From Platanthera guangdongensis (lineage: Eukaryota; Streptophyta; Magnoliopsida; Asparagales; Orchidaceae): a stretch of 64,000 nucleotides of DNA. The stretch lies in NCBI GenBank assembly GCA_039583875.1, contig CM077162.1, positions 65,097,259-65,161,258 on the forward strand. The letters run 5' to 3'. The notes beneath the pieces are model-generated. The model was not told where the DNA came from and made no database searches. It saw only the letters and a list, made by a program, of their open reading frames with translations. Position numbers and translations under genes: made by a program. Below are positions 33,275-44,739 of the stretch, piece after piece (position 1 is the stretch's first letter; each line of letters begins with the position of its first letter).

Positions 33275-34207
33275 GCAGGTTCTGCCCTAATTCCAGGGAG
33301 AGCTCATTTTTCTCCGCCATTTTCGTCTCCTATAAAGGGATCCGCCGATCTCCTTCAATCTCCACCCTAGGGAGGTGCTCCAGGCAAGATTTCACAGCCA
33401 AATCCAAGACGGAGCTCCCTCTCGGCCTCCTTCTTCATCCTTGAGCTTCAAGAAGAGCTAGACATAGCTATCTCCACCAAGCTAGGAGAAGTTGTGTCAT
33501 CCTCCACTGGATTGTGACACGAAGAAAACGGGTCCATTGGGAGTGAGTGACAGCCTCCTCTACCACGGACGCAGTTGAGGACCGAGCTTGGACGCGGATT
33601 GACACCCCGACGATTCCAACCGTGAATCCTCAGCAAGACTTCGGATCCGGTCGATTTCGCACACTTTTCTTCTCTTGTTGTTGAATAGTATAGTTGATCT
33701 CTTGTTTATGATGAAGTTGTACTTATTTTGATATACATTTGTATCAAATCATGTGTATGTGATTTTATATTTTTGTTATTTGCTTGAGGTGCGCCATATT
33801 CCATCCACCACCATCCACCCTTGCCGCACAAGCAATTGCTAGTGGAGTGCGTAGCGAAGAGGTGCTTTTGACCCTCATTCCGCCGTTTTAACCACCTCAT
33901 ATGCAAGCCTACTCATCCATCCACCCAGCGATTCGGTGCATAGCGGCCCGACTAGTCTTCCATCCCGCCTGGCGAAGCATCGCATAGCGGCGTTGCATAG
34001 GAGTAGTTGTTAGATTTTTACTTTCTTTTTATCGCAACAATCAAAACCCCCGTTGTTACCGCCGACCTAAAGACTTCAATCTCAAGTCCTCCTCGAAATT
34101 AACTCCACCTTACTGTGTTCCTTGAGAGATCAATACTTGAGAAAACTCGCCCATTTTATATTACTTGTGCGACCGGTTCACTGCCGTGATCTTTAGCATC
34201 AAGTTTT

Positions 34208-34226
34208 TGGCGCCGTTGCCGGGGAA
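34208..34226 (+). promoter_or_regulatory. Primer-binding site of Element E (tRNA-Asp type)
   Basis: TGGCGCCGTTGCCGGGGAA, six bases after the LTR end, as in Athila elements. Confidence 0.9.
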
Positions 34227-34454
34227 CACAGTCGTGTGAGTTTTTGGAGAGGGAGATAGGAGATAGAAGCCCTTTTCCATTTGTATATTCCATGTTTCTT
34301 CTTTGCTTTAGTTTTTAGAATCTGTTTCTTGTTTTTATTTGTTCTTATTCTAGTTTTAATTTTTCTGTAGCAGGTTTTCCTATTTTTTTAATCTGTGGTG
34401 TGTAGTTAATTGTTGCTTAGAAACTTTCTGTTGGTGAATTCTTCTTGTTTCACC

Positions 34455-35768
34455 ATGTATTCTTATATGAATATTCATTGTCAATGGTGCGGGGATTATA
34501 GGCATAGTAGTGACGAGTGCCCCACTGAAGATTGAGAGCATAATTCTCGTGGTTCTGTGTATGGAGCACCGTCTTCCTATGGTACTTCATACACCTAACA
34601 CAGGTCTTATGGTCACTCCTCTTCTACGCATTCATCTTTTTCTTATTCCTCTCCGGTCCCACCTGGATCAAGGAGTAATGGAAAATGATGTTTGTGTTAT
34701 CGTAGCACCGACCACGTGTCGAAAGATTGCGCAGAATTTCAGCGCCAGTTGGAGGAGGATGATGAACCGGGTATCCGATTCACTCTATCACCCTCTCAAA
34801 TGGCCGCCCCCTCTGATTCTGATGATATATTCGCAGCACCACCTTGTCTATGGGGGACTGCTGTAGATATGCCCATCAGACTTTCTGTTGATCTGTGTGA
34901 CGACATTTTGGCGTCATCTCTCCCCACGCACTCTTCCCCTCTTGTTGATTCACCCCCGGAGGAACCCGGACATATTTTCTCTGATGCTGTTGTTCCTCCG
35001 CCTTCTTTGCAAGAATTATCTATCCCTATTCTTAGTGAGTCGGTTGATGATGTTCGACCGGATTGTGATTCTGAGCCCGAGGATGTGCCCATGTTTGACG
35101 AGGATATTATTTTCATTAATGGAAAGTATTACATCTTGGAACATGTGGACGCACTGAGGTGTGTTGATGAGGAGATCCTCTTTGTTGAGGAAGTTTCCAC
35201 TTCCTTGATGGATGAGGAGGTCCAAACCACCACTAATGACCTCGTGCTCGCGGATTCCCCTCGCCATGACTCATATGACGTCGTCGATGATCTATGTCAG
35301 GATCCTGCTGTGAGTGAGACCGGGACCACTCCCCCTATTTCTGATTATTTTAGTTCTACTTCTCCTTTATTTCTTGACCCCCCTTCTTTATCTGAGCCTG
35401 GGCGGGTTGAGTCTCCGCAGGAGCTTTAGGAGGACTGGGAGATTTCAGCTCGAGTCATCGATGATAGCATCCTCTCTTGCGAGGAGGTTGATTCCTCCTC
35501 TGTTGAGGAAGCTCCATTGATTTCTTTCTCCTCCTGTCTTCTCCCTGTAGTAGACGATACCTTGCTGGGCAAGGATTCATTTTGTGGTGAGAAGAGTGAG
35601 GACCATCGCTCCTTCTCTTCTTTCTTCCTATTTCCTCTGCCTGCGAGAAGCAGGTATGATTATTTAGGCAGAGGGGTAACTATTTTATCACCGTATCGGT
35701 ACCTGTTACCGCAATGGATAATGGAACAGTTGCTTGTGCATTTTTCTTTTCATAGACCCATTAGCTAG
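34455..35768 (+). pseudogene. Zinc-knuckle, gag-like single ORF of Element E
   Basis: One frame of 437 codons starting MYSYMNIHCQWCGDYRH. It has a perfect CCHC knuckle CQWCGDYRHSSDEC (residues 9-22) and a second, shifted one CYRSTDHVSKDC. A long acidic Ser/Pro-rich region follows, then a conserved tail with LLGKDSFCGE, SSFFLFPLPA, YLGRGVTIL and LLVHFSFHRPIS. Three in-frame stops (near 34530, 34686 and 35427) interrupt it; at least the first and third fit C-to-T changes (CGA to TGA, CAG to TAG). The homologous ORF in Element G shares the order knuckle, knuckle, acidic, tail. It is probably a nucleic-acid-binding gag remnant or an adapted structural protein. I do not recognise a named family. 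Confidence 0.65.
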
Positions 35769-37523
35769 AACTATATAGAATTTAATAAGTCGTGCTGGGA
35801 TGACAATAACCACAGTACTTATCTTTCATTTTCTGTGCTTTTATTTTCATGTCTATTTTAGTTTTAGCATTTCTTTTTGTATATTTTTCTTTTGTTTTTG
35901 CGGAGCTCACCCCTGCAGGTATTCATGGCAAATCACATTGGCGGGGTTGTGATTCTTCGTATGGCGGACCAGCTTCAAGTTTCCACGCATCTTCTGGTAT
36001 GCTCACTAGCTGAGCATTAGGTAACTTCTTCCCCTATCTCTATTTGATTTAAATTCCTATATCATATGTTGTGTAGCTTAGTTTAAGTTTGGGGGAGAGA
36101 TTTGTTACCGATTGCACGCGCACATTTCATGTGCATACTAGAAGCTTTTATGGATTTATTATGATTAGTTCATTGCATCGCATACCACTGCACCCATATG
36201 AGCGCGTGCTTAGCTTTTTGCGTGCTGCGAGTTAAACTCATTTATTCGTTAGATTTGGGAAAATTATTGTGCTGGCATAGGATTGTGAGACGGGGTAAAA
36301 TGTTGACCCTGCTGTGCTCCTAGTCGAGTGCTCTCGTCTCGTGTAGAAATTAGAGTAGATTTAATTTTTCTGTATGCTTTTAGTGTTATATTTTTATAAT
36401 TGCATAAATATTTTTTATTCTACTAAAAAATTGGTGAATCCGGTGTGAATCCGACGGTAGCTTAGGGATGTGTGTAGACGGCCGTTAGGTTCGTATTGCT
36501 CAAGTCGGGAGGATGGATAGTCTTTCTCGTTGGCTAAGAGCTTGCCCCAAGCTATTCTTGAAGCATGGGTATAGATTAGTTCACTCGCATGAGCATGATG
36601 TAGGCCATCATTTTGGCCCGGTTGAGCTTTGTACCATTCCTAACGTCTTATCCTCTCTAGCCCCGTTGTGCCTACCCCTCCTTTTGATTCAACTTCATCA
36701 TGATTTCACCAAAGCCTCATAGCCAATCCTAGTCGCACACCCAAGTTGAGCATTAGAGTTTTATATTTTCATTCTGGGATGTGATGTGGTGATATTATTT
36801 GTGAAAATGTGGAAGTGCTCCCAAGTTTATATCAGCTGAATTGTGAAAATAAAATGAAGAAAAAGAAAAAAAAAGAAAAATATTTGTAAAGAAAAAAAAG
36901 TGAAAAGAAAAAGTTTAAATTGAAAATCTTTTTGGAAATGTGATTATATTTGGAGTAGGCGGTGCACACACCCACATGTTAAAAGTTATGTCTGGAGGTG
37001 TGGTGTACCTGCATATATTGTGGTTAGCGGTTGGATTCTTTTTAGGCTAGCTCATTTGGGTTAGGTGCATAACCTTTCTTTTTATCATTGTTTACCTCAC
37101 CGTAACCCAAACCCCATCTCTTCACCTAAAGTCCTACTGATTCGTGTGTGAACCAACCAGTGTCGTGGAGAGAGTGCGAAAGGGCAAACATATGGTCACC
37201 GACATTGGTGGATTCCTTTGGAGGTTATCCCGAGCCCCGATCTTTGGCAATGATCGCCTAGCGATTAGTCTACTTTCTCCCTACGCGTGACCAGATGATT
37301 CACCGTGATTCCATTTTTGAGTAATAATAAAATGTTGATACGCATTGTGAAAAGTATAAACTATTTTGTATACTTAGAAATTTCTTCTATTATATTTTTA
37401 CGCGTGCGAGCATGCGACTTCGCATGGTACTCTGTATCGCAATTTCCTTGTTAGCTAAATCATTTTCCCTATCTGCTTAGATTTTGTATGCTCGGGACGC
37501 GCAAACAGTTTAGTGTGGGGGTG
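35769..37523 (+). other. 3' noncoding region of Element E
   Basis: AATAAGTCGTGCTGGGATGA (35787-35806) is shared with Element G. A second purine tract TTTGGGGGAGAGA (36088-36100) lies inside, and a long A/G-rich stretch is at about 36850-36925. The true PPT, GTGTGGGGGTG, adjoins the 3' LTR. A 69-codon frame at 36513 has no recognisable product. Confidence 0.6.
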
Positions 37524-39064
37524 TGATGAGTCCATTTTATATACCTATTTTTGGACTCATCTGGGCAAGTTTTCCTTCGCATTCACTTCACTTTTAGTTC
37601 ATTATCGTATATATTTCATCTTATCGTTATTTCCATAGGAAGTGCACATTTAAGCCCGTGGTTGTGCATATTTTTTGTACTCCGTTTTGTGCTCGTCTGG
37701 AATGTCTGCACATATCAGTGCTGGGTTTAGGGGTCGTGTGCGTGTTCCGGGGATGTTTGGAAGCAGGAATACTGCGCACGATCATCGGATATAGTGCGCA
37801 CGACCACTGGTCGTGCGCCAATACTCGTGCACAATGTACCCTCATCTGCCTGGGGTAATCGCACGACCATTGGACATAGTGCGCACGACCACCGGTCGTG
37901 CGCCACTGATCGTGTGCATTGATTCCTCTTTTCCTGGAGTCCTGTCTGGGGTAATCGCACAACCATTGGGCATAGTGCGCATGACCACTGGTCGTGTGCC
38001 ACTATTCGTACGCATTATCCCAGTTCTTCTTCCTAATCTGCCATGCCAGAGCGCACGATCACTGGATATAGTGCACACGACCAGTGGTCGTGCGCCCGTG
38101 ATCGTGCACATTGTTCAATTCTTCTTGTTATAAATATGCAGGTTCCGTCCTAATTCCAAGGAGAGCTCATTTTTCTCCGCCGTTTTCATCTCCAACGAGG
38201 GGATCCGCCGATCTTCTTCAATCTCCACCCTAGGGAGGTCCTCCATGCAAGCTTTCACCGACAAATCCAAGCCGGAGCTCCCTCTCGGCCTCCTCCTTCA
38301 TCCTTGAGATTCAAGAAGAGCTAGACCTAGCTATCTCCACCAAGCTAGGATAAGTTGTATCATCCTCCACTAGATCGTGACACAAAGAAGATGGGTCCAT
38401 TGGGAGTGAGTGACAGCCTCCTCTACCCCGGACGGAGTTGAGGACCGAGCTTGGATGCGGATTGACAACCCAACGATTCCAACCGTGAATCCTTAGCAAG
38501 ACTTCAGATCCGGTCGATTTCGCACACTTTTCTTCTCTTGTTGTTGAATAGTATAGTTGATCTCTTGTTTATGATGAAGTTGTAATTATTTTGATATACA
38601 TTTGTATCAAATCATGTCTATGTGATTTTATATTTTTGTTATTTGCTTGAGGTGCGTCATATTCCATCCACCACCATCCACCCTTGCCGCACTAGCAATT
38701 GCTAGTGGCGTTCATAGCGAAGAGGTTCTTTCGACCCTCATTTTTCCATTCTAACCACCTCATCCGCAAGCCTACTAGTCCATCCGCCCAACGATTCGGT
38801 GCATAGCGGCCCAACTAGTCTTCCATCCCGCCTGGCGAAGCATCGCATAGCGGCGTTGCATAGGAGTAGTTGTCAGATTTTTACTTTCTTTTTATCGCAA
38901 CAATCAAAACCCCTATCGTTACCGCCGACCTAAGGACTTCAATCTCAAGTCCTCCTCGAAATTAACTCCATCTTACTGTGTTCCTTGAGAGATCGATACT
39001 TGGGAAAACTCGCCCATTTTATATTACTTGTGCGACTGGTTCACTGCTGTGATCTTTAGCATCA
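37524..39064 (+). repeat. 3' LTR of Element E
   Basis: 1541 bp, TGATGAGTCC to AGCATCA. The palindrome array is at 37775-38110 and the TATA box at 38129-38136. It pairs with 32439-34201. Confidence 0.92.
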
Positions 39065-40345
39065 TGCTAACCAATCCTTGGTGGGCCCACATACTATGGT
39101 GTCGTTGATTCAAATCAACGCATATAAATGGGGAAACAGAAAAGGGATTAGGGTTAACGAATACTCGGGGATCAAACACATAAAATATAGAAAGAGAAAA
39201 AGAAAGAGGTGGTTGGACATCTTCTTCCCCATCAATCTTGAAGGCTAAAGTCCAGCCAAGATAGCCTGAGGGCAGATAAAGATAGCTGAAGCACTTCAAA
39301 GGTCAGCAAGTTAGTTCTCTTCAGAATAGTGTAGCTGATTCATCTCTTCAGCAAGATGGAAGCTGCTCATCTGTGCAGCAGTAAAAGTGATAGTTGTAGA
39401 AGAAGGTTGATTCCTTGTACAGAAAGTGAGCTGGACTGAAATCTGCTCAGTCCAGCAAAGTTGGCTTAGAGTTATTTCTCTGAGTCATTTATTTTATTTT
39501 CTTCAACTTACTTTTTTTATTTCCTGTAGGATTCCAGTTTCCTGAATCTGAGTGTACGACACTTTGTGCCTAAGCTGTAGGTGACAAATTTGTCACTAAG
39601 GTATGTGCCCTATTGGGGCACTAAGGTAGGATCCAAGTGAGGATCTGATTTGTAGGGCTTAAGTGCCTGAGGTAGGAGAGTGCTGCTCTCTAAGGTAGGA
39701 TCCAAGTATGGATCTGAGGTAGGCCTGTGCTCCCTGCCTAAGTTTAGGGCCTTGTGCCTAAGGTAGGTGACTGAAGGGTCACTGAGCTGTAGGTGACAAG
39801 ATTGTCACTAAGATTGCAGGCCTTGGAGGAAGCTGAGTTATAGGTACCTAAAAGGGTACTGAGTTATAGGAGTGCAACAACACTCTGAGATTGGGGTCGT
39901 GTGCCTGAAGCTGTTTGGCTGAAAAGCCTGAGTGTAGGCCTTAGAAATAAGGCTGAGGTAGGTGATCTTAGGATCACTGAGCTGTAGGAGTTCTACATAG
40001 CTCTGAGGTAGGAACCCTTGTGGTTTTGAGTTGGATTCTGTGAAGAATCTGTGTGTAAGGCTCAGGGCCTGAGGTGTAAGCACTGAGGAGAATAGTGAAG
40101 GAGATTGTTCCGAGTCCAACAAATAAGTTGGATAGGTGGGAGGGAAAGTGGATGCACCTAATTGGGGAACCACTATAAATGCATGTGTTTATTGTGTGCT
40201 TGCTTTTCTTTTTTATTGCAGGACTTAAGGACAAGCTCTAGCTAGACCAACTTTAAAAATAGCAAAAGATTTTACTAAAGCTCAAAGACCTATTCACCCC
40301 CCCCCCCTCTAGGTGATTAGCTAAACTTGAATTAAATAACTTTCA
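39065..40345 (+). repeat. 5' LTR of Element D, right part
   Basis: Continues 31178-32438. A TATA-like CATATAAATGGGG is at 39121. Repeats of CTGAGGTAGG / CTAAGGTAGG type occur at 39580-40080. Terminal TTCACCCC..CTCTAGGTG and TTTCA end at 40345, next to the PBS. Confidence 0.8.
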
Positions 40346-40347
40346 AG

Positions 40348-40359
40348 TGGTATCAGAGG
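40348..40359 (+). promoter_or_regulatory. Primer-binding site of Element D (initiator tRNA-Met)
   Basis: TGGTATCAGAGG, two bases after the LTR terminus. Confidence 0.92.
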
Positions 40360-40450
40360 GAGGTTACTCAAAAAAATTTAACAATCAGAGTATACCTCCA
40401 AGTTTAGCTAAAAGGGTTACACTTGTGAGTTCAAAAGAGAACCTCAAGGA

Positions 40451-42153
40451 ATGAAGCTTCAAGTATGAAACAAGGAAAACTTTAAAACTTGGAAAGAAAG
40501 GTTCAAGCAAATCATGGAAGCCTCTGATCCTAGGGTCCTTGCAATAGTTCAAGAAGGACCTTTCCTCCCCATGAAGGTGTCAACATCAGATGCAAGAATC
40601 CAGACTCCAAAGAGTTATGCAGAGATGTCTGAAGAAAAAAATCAACTTTGTATCTATGGAAAAGAGGGCACAACACATCATGGTGAGTGTCATGGATGAC
40701 TCAACCCTCATGACAGTGGTCCACTGTAAGTCAGCCAAAGAGATGTAGGATTTTCTCTCTGGCTATATGGAAGAGACAGATAAAGTCAGTCTTTCTGATA
40801 GTGGTTCAGAGTCTGAAGATGAGAAGAAGAAGAAAAAGTCTTTTGTGGCTAAGAAGGAGAGAAACTAGACAGATTCTTCATCCTCAGATTCTAAAGATAA
40901 AGAGGAAGAAGCCTATATAGGACTGATATCTATTATTGCAGATCCAGGAGAAGAGGAGGAATATCTTGCTGCTAGGATAGGAATCAGGGCCCCTCTGTCA
41001 CACTCAGACAGTGACAATGAGGAGGATGAAGAAAACTATGGATGTCATGGGTTGATGGCAATGTCTGTAGAATAAAGAAGTCAAGAATAATCAGAATCAA
41101 TCAAGGTACAATCTCTCTCAAATTCTACATCTTTCTCTGACTTTGAATCCAGTGCAGATACTAGTACATCTTCATCATGTGATGAAGATTGCTATGAATC
41201 TTTGACTCTGGTCAATCAATTGATTGATAAGTTTGGACTACTCCTAATTGCTCTAAAGGAGAGCAGAATACTTGCCAAAAGGCAAGCCAAGGAAATAGTG
41301 GTCCTAAAGCCTTATAAAACTCTCTATAACAATAAATCTATTGAGTTTTATAAGAAAAATCATGAGATGTCTGAGCTCAAGAAAAATCTTGAGTGTTAGA
41401 CCATGCTTCTAGAAGAAAAGAAGAAGCACAGCAGATATCTGGAACAAAAGTTCTCAGAGAGGTTGGGGATTGTGATTAATCCTTCTCAATCACAGGGTCA
41501 GTTGCCAAAAGCTGTAACTTGCCAAGTCCCTGAGAGGCTAGGTATTGACCACATCAATCACCATTTTAAATATGATTTCCCTAATAAGAGGATAATGTAT
41601 CAGAAGGCAAATACACCTTCTAAAAATGTCAAGTTTGCACCACTCCAGAAGGATCAAGCAAATGTGTGCTCCACCAGTGGGGTGAAGGCACATGATCCAA
41701 GAAAGAGTGACACTGTCCACTCTAGCCACAAAGTTCAGGAGAAGATCTTTAGATTTTGATCCAAGTATCCTCTATCCAGGGAAATGAGAATGTCCACTAG
41801 ATGGCAGACTCCAAAAATACATCAGGCCCATTTTGGACCAGCTGTATTTAGTTCCTCAGCACCTTCACTCAGGAAGAAGGGGGCAGCATCATGCAATACT
41901 CATCCAGCAAAGTCTGGTGTTGCTCACATCTCTTATGGACAGCAAGTCTGTGCTATCCTAAAGAGAAGGTACAACCATTCAAAAATGTTGGTATTGTGGA
42001 AAAGTGGGTCACTATGCCATTGATTGTTGGCATAACCTAACTGTGACTAGTGGACAGAAAGGTGCTCAGCCCAGGCAGAGAGTTGGGCAGATGTTTTATG
42101 ATGCTAACAAGAACATAGGACCCAATTATCATTGGGTGCCAAAGGGAAAATGA
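40451..42153 (+). pseudogene. gag: gag of Element D
   Basis: Homologous to gag of Element B. The N-terminus has NFKTWKERFKQIMEASDPRV and IVQEGPF; DEDCYESLTLVNQLIDKFGL and a coiled coil follow (KNHEMSELKKNLEC, near 41370). A CCHC zinc knuckle CWYCGKVGHYAIDC lies at 41986-42027. The reading ends at YHWVPKGK with TGA at 42151-42153, the same ending as Element B (VWVPKAN). Many stops and frameshifts interrupt it (near 40466, 40697, 40747, 40868, 41075, 41397, 41757). The first zinc knuckle of Element B gag is not visible here; a deletion near 40780 is likely. Confidence 0.8.
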
Positions 42154-42262
42154 ATTCTATTTTGCAGGATTGTCCAAGTACCTGTCCACTTAAGACTTGG
42201 TATTTGGACAATGGGTGTTCCAGGGAAATGACTGGGACATGATAGTTGCTCTTGGAATATGC
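42154..42262 (+). pseudogene. pol: Protease remnant of Element D after splice-acceptor-like junction
   Basis: After the gag TGA comes a T-rich stretch and TTTTGCAG (ending 42167). Then in phase 0 follows DCPSTCPLKTWYLDNGCSRE, the aspartic protease active-site region with DSG changed to DNG. It is lost after about 42262; nothing of integrase, RT or RNase H follows. Confidence 0.75.
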
Positions 42263-42810
42263 TCCAGAAAAAGCAACAAATAAAGGTTGAGGCTGTTAAG
42301 TAAGTAATCCTCAAAAGCTAGAGGAAGCAAGCCTCAAGGTATGTATCCCTCTCTTATGTAGAGATTAAGTTAACCATTTGTTAAGTTATGTTAGTTGTGC
42401 TCAAGATGAATCAAATCTAGCACATCAAATATAAAAACAGTGATTCAATTATTCTCACTATTAATTTTTGCAGGCTTTACTCAAAAATTTTAAATAACTT
42501 ATTAACAAGCTTTAAGGCAAAACAATGCACAAAATGGGTGCCAATAAAACTGGCCCATTGACATGTTAGGTCCCTTTCTATGAAACTTGACAAAATTTTT
42601 ACTAATTCAAGTAAAATATACAACCAATCAGTAAGGGAAACCACAAATTAAACATGTATTAAACAAATAAAAGAAAAGCTGAGGGATATAGTAAATGCTC
42701 TAAGTGCCCTGTATCATAACATGAATCATTAAGTAAGCCGTAAAGTCTAAAATACTTAATTTAATAGTCAAATGAAAATTTTAATTAAATTAATTAAATC
42801 TTTTCATTAC
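42263..42810 (+). other. Noncoding spacer replacing pol in Element D
   Basis: AT-rich, no ORF and no recognisable pol sequence. It may correspond to the pol-ORF3 spacer of Element B after deletion, but no palindrome array is visible. Confidence 0.5.
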
Positions 42811-42820
42811 ATATATAAAG
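42811..42820 (+). promoter_or_regulatory. Putative internal TATA box for ORF3 of Element D
   Basis: ATATATAAAGG-type box about 90-100 bp upstream of the ORF3 ATG (42912). The position resembles the TATAAATAG upstream of ORF3 in Element B. Promoter function is inferred. Confidence 0.4.
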
Positions 42821-42911
42821 GCGATAAGAAACAAAAAACTACATCGCTCTCTAAAGCCTTAACCCTAGCCGTCGAGACCGAAACTGTCTCAGCATCTTGC
42901 CGCTCTGTTAC

Positions 42912-44739
42912 AATGGCGCCAAATGTCATCAAGGAGCTTCAGGATGGATACAAAATAGTGAGGGATGGATTCAATCATGCCTCTCCTTAGATTAAATCCG
43001 TGTTAAGGATGATTGAGGTCGCAGGCTTGGAATACACCCTTTCTGAACCCTCCACCATTCTTAGAAATGAGGTTGTGGAATTCTTCTCAAACATTAAGAT
43101 GTCTCCATCTCAAAACTTTGTTAGGTGTAAGATTGAAGATATCAAAATAAAGGTTAACCCTATGAGGTTAGGAAAGGCACTTCATATCCCCTCTGTCAAC
43201 CCTAACGAGGAAGAAGAGCTTGTCGTCACGGACAGAGACAGTGCTCTCACATGGTGTGGATATAATGAGGCCAAATCTGGGTCTCTTAAAAGGAAATTCT
43301 TCAATCAGAGAGGAAAACTGCTAGCAGACATTATAGGGAAAGCCCTCATCTACAAACCTGGATGACATGACATCATCTCTAGTTCATGTTTGAAGTCATG
43401 ACCTGAATTATACTGAATAGAAAGACCTCATGGACTTCTCGCATCTATTAGAATAGTAGAATGTATATCCTTTCCAAATATAGGCAGAATTATTTCCTTA
43501 TACCTAGTGAACACCTATCCTGACACTTTCACACAGGAATAGGGGGTGCAGATTTTCTAGAGTCCTACCAATGAGCCAACCTACAGGTATAAAGGAATCC
43601 TCCAAGGGAATAAGAAAGAAACCTACTAAGGAAGAAAGAACTTCCAGTCCTGAACCAGTACTTGGATCATCCTCTCTAGCTGATGATGGTCTACAGGTTG
43701 GCTTATCTCTCATTCAATCCTCTACAAACATTCAACTCCAGCATGCTTCTGTGCATGTTGATAAAATCCTTGCTAGCCCAAGATCAGGACAGGTGTCACA
43801 GAATGCTGCTGAAGAAGAGGTTACTGCAGAAGATAACAGGGAGCCTCCTGAGACTTTAGTTACTTATCTTTATATGTCAAGTCAAGAGAAGGATGCTCAG
43901 TCTGAGGGGGAGCCTGATCATATGGAGTTGACAGACTTAGATCAAGTTGTCAATAAGATAGTTGAGTCTGCACCCACTATAGGTAAAACTCATTCCCTCT
44001 TAATTTATAGTGTTAAAAAAGCTTTAGCTAAGGAAATGTTTCCTTCTATAGCTATTGTAGTTGAGGGGGAGACATCTCAGCTCCCTGCTTAGAATGTTGT
44101 ACCTCCTTTTATGGGCCATGCTTCATCTACCCTCGTCTCTAATAAGGGATTTTTAAACCAAATTAAAGTACTCTTGAATAATCAGACCACAACCCTCAAA
44201 GAGTATGTTGATCAATCTGTTGCCAAACTGAGGGATGAAATGTTAGCTAAAGTAAATGAAACTAAAGAAGAAATTTCACACTTAAATAAATAGGTCACAA
44301 GTTATTTTGACAAGGCTGGAACTGCTGGACTCAAGGTGACCAACCTTATGGAATCTTTGGACACAAGCCAAAAAATCACTACAGCTGACATATGATATGT
44401 CAATAATTATGTAAGTACAACTAATGAGGTGATCAAGGGTGCCGTAGACCATGTCAATCAGCATGTCACCAAGGTTGCTCTCCACTCCATGGAGATGGCA
44501 ATTCTCTAGAGGAATGAGCTGTTCACTGATAATGAGAGTATACTCCAATCTTTATCAAACAAAACTAAAGCCAACACCTCCTTACTGCAAAAGACAATAT
44601 CTGAAGAAGGCAGAAAGGGAGAGAGCAGCCATGCTAAGGCAGCAGCACTTATTGAAGATCAAACCTTCAATGTCATTCAAGGCACCAGGGTGGCACTACA
44701 CCTGCCCCTCCTGGATAGAAAGAGGCTAGAGGATCTAGA
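42912..44739 (+). pseudogene. ORF3 (env-position ORF) of Element D, truncated by Element F
   Basis: Starts MAPNVIKELQDGYKIVRDGF in good context (ACAATGGCG). The N-terminal domain is the best preserved copy here: EVVEFFSNIKM, KIKVNPMRLGKALHIPSVNP, DSALTWCGYNEAKS and KLLADIIGKALIYKPG, matching Element B ORF3 (KLLADILGKVLLCRTS). After a frameshifted part (43366-43570) come a Ser/Glu-rich linker (43571-44092) and a coiled coil (TTTLKEYVDQSVAKLRDEML, 44150-44290). The C-terminus is missing because Element F starts at 44740. An in-frame TAG at about 42988 (ASP*IKS) fits CAG to TAG. Other stops are near 43362, 44090 and 44292. Confidence 0.72.

Larger units (their letters stand above)
32439..34201 (+). 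repeat. 5' LTR of Element E
   Basis: 1763 bp. An array of GCGCACGACCACTGGTCGTG palindromes (32690-33025) precedes a TATA box (33044-33050). Compared with the 3' LTR it has 222 extra bp: the TATA and leader segment is present twice (33044 and 33266). The rest matches 37524-39064 with a few percent difference. Confidence 0.9.
32439..39064 (+). mobile_element. Element E: non-autonomous Athila-like Gypsy element
   Basis: 5' LTR 32439-34201, PBS for tRNA-Asp at 34208, one gag-like ORF (34455-35768), a long noncoding region, PPT GTGTGGGGGTG (37513-37523) and 3' LTR 37524-39064. LTRs start TGATGAGTCC and end AGCATCA. No RT, integrase or protease. It lies inside the 5' LTR of Element D. Flanking pentamers (AGCTC left, TGCTA right) do not match. 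The same architecture occurs in Element G. Confidence 0.87.
31178..44739 (+). mobile_element. Element D: Copia lacking most of pol but keeping gag and ORF3
   Basis: 5' LTR (31178-32438 and 39065-40345), PBS (40348-40359), gag (40451-42153), the first part of protease (42168-42260), a 550-bp noncoding interval, a TATA box and ORF3 (42912-44739). ORF3 is cut by insertion of Element F, so the 3' end lies outside the window. Integrase, RT and RNase H are absent. Element E is nested in the LTR. The relation of gag and ORF3 to Element B supports Sirevirus affinity. Confidence 0.8.

Noticed and set aside
34208..34226. tRNA gene from the tRNA-like sequence
   Set aside because: Only the primer-binding complement is present; no cloverleaf or A and B boxes nearby. 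The same holds at 12526, 40348, 46807 and 59671.
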